Below are positions 1-8,015 of a DNA stretch of 64,000 nt, piece by piece. A program made the translations under genes and the position numbers. The DNA is taken from contig LXYH01000005.1 of assembly GCA_001650895.1 (NCBI GenBank), positions 1 through 64,000 on the forward strand, given 5' to 3'. Source of the DNA: Rhodobacteraceae bacterium EhC02. Lineage in GTDB: Bacteria > Pseudomonadota > Alphaproteobacteria > Rhodobacterales > Rhodobacteraceae. The first letter of the stretch is position 1, and each line of letters opens with the position of its first letter. The notes beneath the pieces are model-generated. The model had not been told where the DNA came from. It did no database searches and saw only the letters and a list, made by a program, of their open reading frames with translations.

Positions 1-1
1 A

Positions 2-127
2 TTAGGACGCTAACCGGGTCAGTTCTCGGTGGAAATCAACACTGATCGTAGCTATCTACCTTCAAAGGTAAGAAGCTTTCTGGACTTTTTGGCTGGGCCA
101 GATGGGTTCTCCGCTGCTTTGCAGTAA
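2..127 (+). pseudogene. C-terminal remnant of a LysR-type regulator
   Basis: The reading frame from about base 14 to the stop at 125-127 encodes a segment containing YLPSKVRSFLDFLAG, the usual end of a LysR-type effector domain (hydrophobic strand, then a K-V-R-x-F-x-D-F-L helix). A TAA at 11-13 interrupts that frame, while the first 18 bases continue the homology in the neighbouring frame, so there is a frameshift as well as the window edge. No helix-turn-helix lies in the window, so whether the upstream part is intact cannot be judged. The surrounding 900 bases also look decayed. Assignment rests on the C-terminal motif alone. Confidence 0.5.
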
Positions 128-743
128 TGTACCAATAACCAGGTGTATGACTTGGTGGCACAAGACCAATGGCTCAAAAAGATACTACCGCGCAAGACGG
201 GGCTGGGTGCAGATCACAGCGTTAGTTCTATTCTCGTCATTACTGTTTTTGCGTCAATTGCAAGGCGCAGAAAGCGGCCACAATATCCAGAAGTGTCGAC
301 GGCAGCAAAATCCCGCGTCGTGACCCTTGAGACGAGGTGCAGCGAATGTCCTAAGGCGACATCCGCTCTTGTTGAAGTCTCGCCTTCAACAACTGGGTTT
401 CTTGCTGGCTTTGGAAATCGAAGACTGGTCTTAATCGATTATATATCAGGTGGTTATAGATGGAGAAGGTTCGACGTCAGGCCCATCCCCTCCGCCACTA
501 CCCCGATCTCTGCCCCAAGTTTACGGCTTTCGCGAATAAATCTGCGCGATTTCCGTGCTTTGCGCGCGGTACTCTTGTGGTGAGACGGCGCAAGACGTCC
601 TTTCCTTTGTCATGCCCCGGCCAGCATCGGTCGCTTCTGGGGCGTGGTTTGGTTCCACCTGCGCCAGCAAGGTACAGAGTTCTGCCAGACCAAAATCACC
701 TGAGGCGGGCAGGGCGCTTTCGTAGCTTGTCGGGAAGACAAAA
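128..743. other. Degenerate intergenic stretch without a supported gene
   Basis: Open frames exist on both strands, but none shows a recognisable domain, a convincing ribosome-binding site or coding-like codon use. The stretch sits between two gene remnants (a LysR tail and an IS6 transposase head), and I read it as decaying DNA. The only clear structure is the short hairpin at 369-392. Confidence 0.5.
369..392. repeat. Perfect 9-bp inverted repeat (hairpin)
   Basis: TTGTTGAAG at 369-377 and CTTCAACAA at 384-392 are exact inverted copies around a 6-base loop. No T-run follows on either strand beyond TTT at 398-400, so a terminator function is uncertain. It lies in otherwise non-coding DNA. 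Confidence 0.35.
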
Positions 744-908
744 CGCGCATCATTCAGCAACTTCAAAACCAGTCCGGAGATCATCCGTCTTGCCGTGTTG
801 CTGTATGCCCGGTTTCCGCGGTCACTTCGCTGCGTGGAAGATTTGCTGCACGAACGCAGCATCGATGTCAGCCATCAAGCTGTCAGATTCCGGTGGCATC
901 GGTCCTGA
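744..908 (+). pseudogene. N-terminal fragment of an IS6-family transposase
   Basis: Translation from 762 gives FKTSPEIIRLAVLLYARFP, then SLRCVEDLLHERSIDVSHQ, then AVRFRWHRS and a stop at 906-908. This is the diagnostic start of IS6-family transposases: the F-K-T-S-P-E-I-I-R block, then the V-E-D-L-L-x-E-R-G-I-x-V-S-H-x-x-V-R-x-W helix-turn-helix region. An adjacent frame (GPD after base 901) seems to continue for a few codons, suggesting a frameshift as well. No start codon or DDE catalytic core is present. The fragment ends about 20 bases before the 3' end of the regulator gene at 930-1889. The matching C-terminal part of the same family lies about 16 kb away at 17203-17391 in the same orientation. 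Confidence 0.8.
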
Positions 909-929
909 CCATGATGCAAGAAACCCGCA

Positions 930-1889
930 TCATTCAAATTCGCTCAGTCGGTTTCTTCGCCACTTCAACGGCGATTGGCCGAAGGCTGATTTGAAAGTTG
1001 TTGATAGATGGGCTTGATTGGCAAAACCGGTGAGTTCGGCCAATTCACTGATCGGCAAGTGTGTGGTCGCCAGAAGCGATTTTGCAGTTTCGAGGCGGAT
1101 CATGCGATACTCCTCCATGACTGTTCGGCCGATGTGCTCTCGAAAAAGCCTGTGAAGTTGACGAACCGACAAGCCGGATAGCTCGGCCAATTGTGCTTGG
1201 TCCAATGGGTCCGCGATGTGCGTGTCCATATAGCCGAGCGCGGCTTCGACGGCTTGGGGCAGGGCTCCGTAACGTGCCGTGATGGAAGCTGTTTGAGGTG
1301 CATCAGCGCTTCGGATTTCGGTTTGAATAAACCAATTGGAGATCCTCTGCGCGAAAGCCATCCCATGGTCGCGTGAAATGATTGCGTGCATCATGTCGAG
1401 TGGTGCGGAGCCGCCAGCGCAGGTGTATCGCGTTCGGTCAATGACAAACAATCGTCGTTCGAGCAGCCATGTTCCCGGCATGGCATCAAAGTCGGCATAA
1501 TGGTGCCAGTGAACAGTGAACCGATGTCGATCCAGTAATCCCGCGCGTGCGAGGATCACTGACCCACCCGAAATCCCGCCAACCGCAATGCCTGAAGCGT
1601 CCAGTCGCCTTAACCACGCAAGGAAAGCCTGGTTCTGAACGGATCGCGGATTGCCCCCCGCAACGACGAAAACCAGATCGAAATCATGATCCACGCTATC
1701 GTAGGGTCGGGTGGAAAACTGTGAGCCCAGAGAAGAGACGGCCGTCTGCCCAGATAGGGAAAGCAGGGTGATTTCATAGGGCGGATGTTCAGAGAACTGG
1801 TTGGCAGCACGCAATGGTTCAAGCGCTGATGCCGTGGACATCAATGCAAATCCATCCAGCAAGACAAAGGCGATTTTCCTGAACTGCAT
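930..1889 (-). CDS. GATase1/AraC-family transcriptional regulator (GlxA/GbdR-like)
   Basis: A 319-residue protein. Residues about 1-180 form a DJ-1/PfpI (class I glutamine amidotransferase-like) domain and about 215-315 an AraC-type DNA-binding domain with two helix-turn-helix motifs (LAELSGLSVRQLHRLF and ISELAELTGFANQAHL). The usual nucleophile-elbow Cys of the amidotransferase fold is replaced (GGISGGS), as expected for a ligand-sensing rather than enzymatic domain. Known members of this architecture include GbdR, SouR and CdhR, which control glycine betaine, sarcosine and carnitine use. It is transcribed away from the soxBDAG-type operon with 97 bases between the start codons, so it is the likely activator of that operon. 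The ATG at 1889 was chosen because the fold begins directly there (MQFRKIAFVLLDGF); the frame stays open further upstream but would run into soxB. Confidence 0.88.
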   Translation of the reverse strand: MQFRKIAFVLLDGFALMSTASALEPLRAANQFSEHPPYEITLLSLSGQTAVSSLGSQFSTRPYDSVDHDFDLVFVVAGGNPRSVQNQAFLAWLRRLDASGIAVGGISGGSVILARAGLLDRHRFTVHWHHYADFDAMPGTWLLERRLFVIDRTRYTCAGGSAPLDMMHAIISRDHGMAFAQRISNWFIQTEIRSADAPQTASITARYGALPQAVEAALGYMDTHIADPLDQAQLAELSGLSVRQLHRLFREHIGRTVMEEYRMIRLETAKSLLATTHLPISELAELTGFANQAHLSTTFKSAFGQSPLKWRRNRLSEFE

Positions 1890-1986
1890 GCTTGGTGTGT
1901 CTATTTTCAATAAATAAATGTCAAACTTATAAAAAAAATTTTCGCCTGCCTCGGGTAGAAGAAGACAGAGTTCGAAGGGGCATAGA
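1890..1986. promoter_or_regulatory. Divergent promoter region, regulator / soxB
   Basis: The 97 bases between the divergent start codons are AT-rich, with an A-run and T-run around 1929-1945. They must hold both promoters and probably the operator of the GbdR-like regulator. I could not define individual boxes with confidence. A purine-rich GAAGGGG at 1974-1980 precedes the soxB ATG at usable spacing. Confidence 0.45.
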
Positions 1987-3237
1987 ATGCGGTTTTCCGG
2001 TTTCCGGGTCATCAAAGAGGCCTTTACAGGCCATAAGGGCTGGGGGCCTCTATGGAGAGATCCTGCGCCCAAGCCCGAGTATGATTTTGTGATCATCGGG
2101 GGCGGTGGTCATGGACTGGCGACAGCTTATTACCTCGCAAAGACCTTTGGCAGATCGCGGGTTGCCGTGCTCGAGAAAGGGTGGCTGGGGTCCGGAAACA
2201 TAGGACGAAATACAACGATCATTCGGTCCAACTATCTCTTGCCAGGCAATGAACCTTTCTATGAATTCTCCATGAAACTATGGGAAAATCTGGAGCAAGA
2301 AACGAACTTTAACTCGATGGTTTCTCAGCGGGGGATCATAAACCTGATCCACACTGATGCGCAACGCGATGCGTATCGTCGTCGCGGGAATGCCATGATT
2401 CTGGCGGGTGCCGACGCAGAGCTGTTGTCCCCGGATGAGCTGCGCAAAAAGGTTCCGTTCTTGAACTATGATAACGCGCGTTTCCCGATCAAAGGGGGGC
2501 TTTTGCAGAAACGTGCAGGCACTGCGCGCCATGATGGCGTGGCTTGGGGGTACGCGCGTGGCGCGGATACCCATGGTGTCGACATCATCCAGAACTGCGA
2601 AGTCACGGGGATGCGGATCAAGAGCGGGAAAATCCTCGGCGTTGAAACAACGAGAGGATATATCGCAGCAGGCAAAGTTGGTGTTGCGGTCGCAGGAAAC
2701 TCCAGCCGCGTCATGCACATGGCTGGAATGAGACTTCCTATCGAAAGCCACGTTCTACAGGCCTTTGTGTCGGAAGGGTTAAAGCCGGTCATTCCGGGTG
2801 TCATCACATTTGGAGCCGGACATTTCTATGTCAGCCAATCTGACAAGGGTGGGTTGGTGTTTGGTGGCGATATCGATGGCTATAATTCTTATGCGCAGCG
2901 CGGCAACCTGCCGGTCGTCGAGGACGTGCTGGAGGGTGGAATGGCGCTTATGCCGATGATCGGGCGTGCTCGGCTCTTGCGGAGTTGGGGGGGGATCATG
3001 GACATGTCGATGGACGGTTCGCCAATCATTGATCGGACTTCCATAGACGGTCTCTATTTCAATGGGGGGTGGTGCTACGGCGGCTTCAAGGCGACGCCCG
3101 CATCTGGCTATGCCTTCGCACATCTTCTCGCGACAGATCGTTCCCATGAGACAGCGCGAGCTTATCGGTTCGATCGGTTCGCACGTGGCTATCCTATTGA
3201 TGAAAAGGGCGTTGGTGCCCAACCTAACCTGCACTAA
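1987..3237 (+). CDS. soxB: Sarcosine oxidase beta-subunit family protein
   Basis: A 416-residue FAD-dependent oxidoreductase of the SoxB family. The dinucleotide-binding motif VIIGGGGHGLATAYYLA lies at about residues 35-51. His182 in the RHDGVAWGYAR segment matches the histidine that carries covalent FMN in heterotetrameric sarcosine oxidases. The C-terminal GG-CYGGFKATPASG segment is also typical. In the known enzyme the beta subunit oxidises the N-methyl group of sarcosine at FAD, passes electrons to FMN and then oxygen, and sends the methylene to folate on the alpha subunit. It is the first gene of a tight soxBDAG operon, nine bases before soxD. The altered SoxD next door means that the substrate need not be sarcosine. 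Confidence 0.9.
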   Translation: MRFSGFRVIKEAFTGHKGWGPLWRDPAPKPEYDFVIIGGGGHGLATAYYLAKTFGRSRVAVLEKGWLGSGNIGRNTTIIRSNYLLPGNEPFYEFSMKLWENLEQETNFNSMVSQRGIINLIHTDAQRDAYRRRGNAMILAGADAELLSPDELRKKVPFLNYDNARFPIKGGLLQKRAGTARHDGVAWGYARGADTHGVDIIQNCEVTGMRIKSGKILGVETTRGYIAAGKVGVAVAGNSSRVMHMAGMRLPIESHVLQAFVSEGLKPVIPGVITFGAGHFYVSQSDKGGLVFGGDIDGYNSYAQRGNLPVVEDVLEGGMALMPMIGRARLLRSWGGIMDMSMDGSPIIDRTSIDGLYFNGGWCYGGFKATPASGYAFAHLLATDRSHETARAYRFDRFARGYPIDEKGVGAQPNLH

Positions 3238-3246
3238 GGACCAAAG

Positions 3247-3534
3247 ATGTTGATCCCTCACCCGCTCCTTGGTCTTCGTGATGCTCAAGAATTCACCTAC
3301 CTTGGTGATGCTTCCCTTTTGAACCGCCCGGATGCAGCGTCTGGGGACGCGAGTAACGCGTTCAATGACTATGTTTTTCTGCGTGATAATCCGGCAGGTC
3401 TGCATCGTGAACTTTGGTATCATGAACAAGGGGACCGCTCTTGGCTGATCGTCACCCGCAATACTGTGACACATGAGGTCCTGGGGGCTGAACTTGCCCG
3501 CGACTATATTCTCAAGGCGGAGTTGCCGGCATGA
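3247..3534 (+). CDS. soxD: Sarcosine oxidase delta-subunit family protein lacking the zinc cysteines
   Basis: A 95-residue SoxD homologue, recognisable by EFTY near residue 15, FLRDNPAG-HRE-W in the middle and TRNTVTHEV toward the end. Family members normally bind zinc through a Cys-x-x-Cys near residue 6, a His near 59 and a Cys near 63. Here the first pair reads His5 and Leu8 (IPHPLLGLR), His59 is kept and the last Cys is Asp63 (YHEQGDRSW). The site has therefore lost all three cysteines; it could be empty or rebuilt with His/His/Asp. AAGGA precedes the ATG, and the 3' end overlaps soxA by ATGA. Confidence 0.85.
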   Translation: MLIPHPLLGLRDAQEFTYLGDASLLNRPDAASGDASNAFNDYVFLRDNPAGLHRELWYHEQGDRSWLIVTRNTVTHEVLGAELARDYILKAELPA

Positions 3535-6473
3535 CCCGATTGAGTGGTGGCCTCATCGATCATTCTGCGCCGGTTCAATTTTCGTTTAATGGAAGACCCT
3601 ACACTGGATGCAAAGGTGATACGCTTGCCTCTGCATTACTCGCAAACGGTGTTCAGCTGGTGGGGCGCAGTTTCAAGTACCACCGCCCGCGTGGAGTTCT
3701 GAGCGCGGGGTCTGAAGAGCCGAATGCGCTTGTCACCCTTCACGATGGCGCACGCAAAGAACCAAATACACGCGCCACAGTTACCGAACTCTATGACGGG
3801 TTGGTCGCCCGTAGCCAAAACCATGTTGGTCCATTGAACCGTGACTTCATGGCGGTGAATGATCTGCTGGCACCATTTTTTGCAGCCGGTTTCTACTACA
3901 AGACCTTTATGTGGCCTCGCGCCTTTTGGGAAAAATTGTATGAACCATTGATCCGTCAAGCCGCTGGGCTTGGCCGTCTATCGCTGGAACCCGATCCGGA
4001 TGCCTACGACAAAGGGTTCCTGCACTGCGATCTTCTGGTTGTCGGTGGCGGGGCTGCGGGGCTGGTTGCTGCGTTAGTGGCTGGTCGCGCGGGGGCGCAG
4101 GTCATTCTGGCCGATGAAGATTTCCAGTGGGGTGGGCGCCTGCTGGCGGAAAGTCACCATTTGGACGAGGCGCCCGCGGCCGAATGGGTCGGCAAGGTCA
4201 TCGCGGAACTCAGCGGGCTTGGCAATGTGCGGATCATGCCGCGAACCACTGTATTCGGGGCCTATGATCACGGCATCCATGGTGCCGTTGAGCGGGTATC
4301 CGATCACCTGCCCAACGCCAAAGGGATGGTTCGTCAAACCCTTTGGCGGATTACTGCGAAACGGACGGTTTTGGCCGCTGGCGCAACCGAACGGCATATT
4401 CCATTTGAAAACAACGACCGGCCAGGGATCATGCTGGCTGGCGCAATGCGCGCCTATGCAAATCGTTGGGCAGCTGCGCCGACACGGTCACAAAGCGACC
4501 CGGTCGCGGTTTTCGCAAACAATGATGACGGCCACCGCACGGCGTTGGATCTTTTGGCCAAAGGCATACCGGTTTCGGCTGTCATTGATCCACGGACGGA
4601 TGCGAAACGACTGGGTGACTATGAGCTGATCACCGGTGTGGTTGATGGGACCAAAGGTCGATTGGGCGTGACCGCGATCCGTGTGACGCAAAATGGCAGC
4701 TCCCATTGGATGCCGTGTGGAGCGCTAGGTGTCGCGGGCGGGTGGAACCCGAATGTGCATCTTAGCTCCCATCACAAGAGCAGACCAATTTGGGATGCGA
4801 ACCTTTTGGCCTTTGTTCCAGGAAAAGATTTGCCTGCAGGAATGGTAGTTGCCGGCGCGGCGGTTGGTCAAATGACCACGGCCAAGGCGCTGCGAAGTGG
4901 CATGGATGCCGCCCTCGACAGCTTGGCCGGTCTAGGAATAACCGCAAAGCCGATCGATCTGCCAAGGGCCGAGGATACAGCAGTCACACAATCGGCGTTT
5001 TGGCATGTGGCGGGGAAAGGGCGCGCCTGGGTCGATTTCCAGAACGATGTCACGGTCAAGGATATCGCTCTTGCTCATAAGGAAAACATGCGACCTGTTG
5101 AACATCTCAAGCGTTGGACCACGCTGGGAATGGCTACGGATCAGGGTAAGACCTCGAATATTTCGGCCTTGGCCGTGATGGCTGAACTCACGGGTAAAAC
5201 ACTGCCTGAAACTGGCACGACGGTGTTCAGGCCGCCCTATACTGGTGTGTCCCTCTCGGTGCTGGGGGGCGGCGACACCGGTTCACATTTTCGTCCTACG
5301 CGGTTCACACCGGCGCACAGCTGGAGTGCCCAGAATGGCGCCACCTTTATCGAGGTTGGGGCATGGCTGCGTGCTCAGTATTTTGTGCGACCAGGTGAAA
5401 GCCACTGGCGCCAATCCGTCGACAGAGAAGTATTGGCGGTTCGCGGAAATGTCGGGCTGTGCGATGTCACCACTCTGGGAAAAATTGATGTTCAGGGTGT
5501 TGATGCTGCCGAGTTCCTGAACCGTGTTTACTGTAACATGATGGGAAGCCTGGCGGTTGGTCGTGTGCGGTATGGGCTGATGCTCAGAGAGGACGGGCAT
5601 GCCTATGATGACGGTACTTGCGCGCGGCTTGCCGAAACGCATTTCGTCGTGACAACCACCACGGCGAATGCGGCTCTTGTCTATCGCAACATGGAATTCG
5701 CTCGGCAGTGCCTCTGGCCCGAGTTGGATGTGCATCTGATATCGACAACGGATGCCTGGGCACAGATTGCTGTCGCTGGTCCCAAGTCGCGAGAACTGTT
5801 GTCACGCATTGTCGATGATTTTGATTTATCGAACGAGGCATTCCCCTTTATGGCCTGCGCAGAATTGACCGTTTGCAAGGGTCTAAGGGCGCGCTTGTTC
5901 CGCATATCGTTCTCAGGGGAGCTGGCCTATGAAATTGCGGTTCCTGCGCGCTTTGGGAACGCATTGATGGAGCGCTTGATGCAACGTGGTGTCGATCTGG
6001 GCGTGACGGCCTATGGTACTGAAGCGCTGGGTGTCATGCGGATCGAAAAAGGTCACGCCGCTGGCGCAGAGTTGAACGGCCAAACCACGGCTCAAATGTT
6101 GTCTCTTGGGCGGATGGTGTCGCAAAAGAAAGACAGCATTGGTGCCGTCATGTCGCGCCGGGAAGGGCTTGAACTGGATAAAAGGCGCTTGGTCGGGTTC
6201 AGACCATCGAACCCAGCAGAGGTAATCGCACCGGGGTCGCATTTGTTTGCCGCAGGTACAGAACGCACCATGCAATCAGACCAGGGCTGGATCACATCCG
6301 CCGCCTATTCACCACATGTCGGTTCGTCAATCGGCCTTGGCTTTCTGGAGGAGGGCGATGTTCGATTGGGCGAAGTCGTGATAGCGGCCAATCCATTGGA
6401 GGGACGTGAGGTTCGTGTAGAAGTCGTTTCGCCACATTTCGTTGACCCCGATGGAGACCGTCTCCGTGACTGA
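3531..6473 (+). CDS. soxA: Sarcosine oxidase alpha-subunit family protein
   Basis: A 980-residue protein with full SoxA architecture. An N-terminal ferredoxin-like/2Fe-2S-fold part without cluster cysteines carries the family block LVGRSFKYHRPRG and SAGSEEPNAL. A FAD/NAD-binding Rossmann region follows (VVGGGAAGLVAALVAGRAGA, about residues 168-187). The C-terminal third resembles GcvT aminomethyltransferases (TTLGKIDVQG, YGTEALGVMRIEKGH) and binds tetrahydrofolate. In the known complex this subunit binds NAD and converts the imine to glycine plus methylene-tetrahydrofolate. Length is normal and no frameshift is visible. It starts inside the soxD stop codon (ATGA) and overlaps soxG, so the four subunits are translationally coupled. 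Confidence 0.93.
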   Translation: MTRLSGGLIDHSAPVQFSFNGRPYTGCKGDTLASALLANGVQLVGRSFKYHRPRGVLSAGSEEPNALVTLHDGARKEPNTRATVTELYDGLVARSQNHVGPLNRDFMAVNDLLAPFFAAGFYYKTFMWPRAFWEKLYEPLIRQAAGLGRLSLEPDPDAYDKGFLHCDLLVVGGGAAGLVAALVAGRAGAQVILADEDFQWGGRLLAESHHLDEAPAAEWVGKVIAELSGLGNVRIMPRTTVFGAYDHGIHGAVERVSDHLPNAKGMVRQTLWRITAKRTVLAAGATERHIPFENNDRPGIMLAGAMRAYANRWAAAPTRSQSDPVAVFANNDDGHRTALDLLAKGIPVSAVIDPRTDAKRLGDYELITGVVDGTKGRLGVTAIRVTQNGSSHWMPCGALGVAGGWNPNVHLSSHHKSRPIWDANLLAFVPGKDLPAGMVVAGAAVGQMTTAKALRSGMDAALDSLAGLGITAKPIDLPRAEDTAVTQSAFWHVAGKGRAWVDFQNDVTVKDIALAHKENMRPVEHLKRWTTLGMATDQGKTSNISALAVMAELTGKTLPETGTTVFRPPYTGVSLSVLGGGDTGSHFRPTRFTPAHSWSAQNGATFIEVGAWLRAQYFVRPGESHWRQSVDREVLAVRGNVGLCDVTTLGKIDVQGVDAAEFLNRVYCNMMGSLAVGRVRYGLMLREDGHAYDDGTCARLAETHFVVTTTTANAALVYRNMEFARQCLWPELDVHLISTTDAWAQIAVAGPKSRELLSRIVDDFDLSNEAFPFMACAELTVCKGLRARLFRISFSGELAYEIAVPARFGNALMERLMQRGVDLGVTAYGTEALGVMRIEKGHAAGAELNGQTTAQMLSLGRMVSQKKDSIGAVMSRREGLELDKRRLVGFRPSNPAEVIAPGSHLFAAGTERTMQSDQGWITSAAYSPHVGSSIGLGFLEEGDVRLGEVVIAANPLEGREVRVEVVSPHFVDPDGDRLRD

Positions 6474-7020
6474 TCTGGCTGCCATCACCGCGCTTGGAGA
6501 GTCCGCCCCGTTTCGTGCCGAAATCGGAGCGCTCACACTCATCGAAAACAGTAATCTCGCGCTGGCCTCGTTGAGTGTGCCACGCGGTCAGAATGTTCCG
6601 ATGATCTTTGAAATGACCCTGCCCGAAGTTGGGCAGTGGCAAGCTGGTGCAGATATTTCTGCCTTTTGGACTGCCCCGAACCAATGGATTATCGAAGGCC
6701 ACAACCGCGCAAATGAAGATTTTGCAGAATTGGTAAAGCGCGCTGCCCCCGACTGTTGTGTCACAGAGCAAACTGACGGTTGGGTCGCCTTCGATATTTT
6801 TTCGAATGACGGGTCAAAACCCATCGCGGATTTATTGGAAAAATTGGTGAACATCGATGTCAACGCCCTGAAAACTGGGACAGCAGTGAGGACGGGTCTC
6901 CATCATATGAGTGTTTACCTGATCCGACGTCGTGACGAACAAATCACGATTGTCGGAATGAGGTCCCTGGCTGGAGCCTTGTGCCACGCTCTCGAAACGG
7001 CGGCGATGCGGCTAAGATAG
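6451..7020 (+). CDS. soxG: Sarcosine oxidase gamma-subunit family protein
   Basis: A 189-residue SoxG-like protein, the least conserved subunit of the heterotetramer and related to the GcvT fold. Recognition rests on the segment WTAPNQWIIEG and the C-terminal GTAVRTGLHHMSVYLIRR, plus position directly after soxA. The ATG at 6451 overlaps soxA by 23 bases; a GTG at 6466 or a TTG at 6442 are alternatives. The stop overlaps the 3' end of the convergent LysR gene by nine bases, so the two transcripts are complementary at their ends and no separate terminator fits between them. Confidence 0.85.
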   Translation: METVSVTDLAAITALGESAPFRAEIGALTLIENSNLALASLSVPRGQNVPMIFEMTLPEVGQWQAGADISAFWTAPNQWIIEGHNRANEDFAELVKRAAPDCCVTEQTDGWVAFDIFSNDGSKPIADLLEKLVNIDVNALKTGTAVRTGLHHMSVYLIRRRDEQITIVGMRSLAGALCHALETAAMRLR

Positions 7021-7914
7021 GGTTATGACGTCATGATCAGACAGGCGGTGCGTGGTGTCGTGAATAATGGTGACAGCCTCGTCTATGAACCGCGAGGATG
7101 AGGTCTGTTCGCGCACGTAGAGGTACACATTGCGCATATCAGGCAGGTCAGAGATGGTTCTGAACGCCAACCCCTCTGGCGCGATTTCCGTGACGAGTTG
7201 AGGTAGCACCGTTACCCAATCGCTCTGTCGAACCATGGCCAAAAGCGACTGCGTGTTGTGAACGGTGATGTCCGCTTTACCCAAGCTCTCGGCAAACGCG
7301 GGTGTCTCGATCTGTTCACACAATGCGTTGCGCAAAAATGGGGCGGTAAAGACGTCTTCAATCCTCAGCGGTCCAGGTTTGTGAACCAAAGGGTGATTTG
7401 CTGACATGACGAGGCCGAATTGATCACTGAACAACAGTGTTGTCTTTATCCCGTTTAATGTTTTTCGCGCCGAAGCTATGCCAATGTCGGCCCAGCTTTG
7501 TCCGATCGATTCAAGGACTTGCTGCGTATCAGTGTCGCGCAATTCGATCTTTAACGAAGGGTGGCGTTCTGAAAGTGTGCGGACAAGTTCGGGAAAAACC
7601 GAAATGGCCACTGACGGAACGGCAGTTATTCGAAGGATGCCCTGGGGCGAGCGCGCGGATTTTTCAATAGCCGCAATCGTGTTGTCGAACTGGCTGATTT
7701 GGCTCAGGCCAAGTCGCAAAACCTGTTCGCCCAGCGGCGTGAGACGGTTTTTGCGTTCGCTCTCAAACAGTGGATTGGCCAAGTGAGCCTCGAGTTGTTT
7801 CAGTGTCATGGAGACTGCTGATTGTGTCCGCCCCAATTGATCCGCCGCGTCAGATAGGTTGCCGGCCTGCGCCACTGCGCAGAAGCTGCGCAGCATTTCG
7901 ATCTTTATGCTCAT
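7012..7914 (-). CDS. LysR-family transcriptional regulator
   Basis: A 300-residue LysR-type regulator. The winged helix-turn-helix is at residues about 4-62 (MLRSFCAVAQAGNLSDAADQ, then LGRTQSAVSMTLKQLE), and the effector-binding domain covers about 90-290. It is transcribed divergently from the aldehyde dehydrogenase operon across about 100 bases. That is the usual LysR arrangement and makes the downstream operon its likely target; its inducer is unknown. The ATG at 7914 puts the helix-turn-helix at the normal distance from the N-terminus. Its 3' end overlaps soxG by nine bases. Confidence 0.9.
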   Translation of the reverse strand: MSIKIEMLRSFCAVAQAGNLSDAADQLGRTQSAVSMTLKQLEAHLANPLFESERKNRLTPLGEQVLRLGLSQISQFDNTIAAIEKSARSPQGILRITAVPSVAISVFPELVRTLSERHPSLKIELRDTDTQQVLESIGQSWADIGIASARKTLNGIKTTLLFSDQFGLVMSANHPLVHKPGPLRIEDVFTAPFLRNALCEQIETPAFAESLGKADITVHNTQSLLAMVRQSDWVTVLPQLVTEIAPEGLAFRTISDLPDMRNVYLYVREQTSSSRFIDEAVTIIHDTTHRLSDHDVITLS

Positions 7915-8015
7915 GGCTTCAGAAATCCTGAAATTTATTTCAACAATTCGAGTTTGACTGATGTGGGTGAAATTGTCCACCATGGCGCACACAACAGAAA
8001 AGATTGAGATGGACC
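7915..8015. promoter_or_regulatory. Divergent promoter region between LysR gene and dehydrogenase operon
   Basis: The 101-base gap holds ATTTCA near 7935 and TGAAAT near 7967 as an interrupted inverted repeat. This is compatible with, but not proof of, a LysR binding region. No other open frame lies here. Confidence 0.35.

Noticed and set aside
521-862. Minus-strand frame of 113 codons in the degenerate left end
   Set aside because: It overlaps the IS6 remnant on the other strand, has no recognisable domain and no ribosome-binding site.
1987-7020. Plain assignment of the operon to sarcosine oxidase
   Set aside because: Overall family membership is certain, but loss of the SoxD zinc cysteines and the unusual neighbours mean the substrate should be left open.
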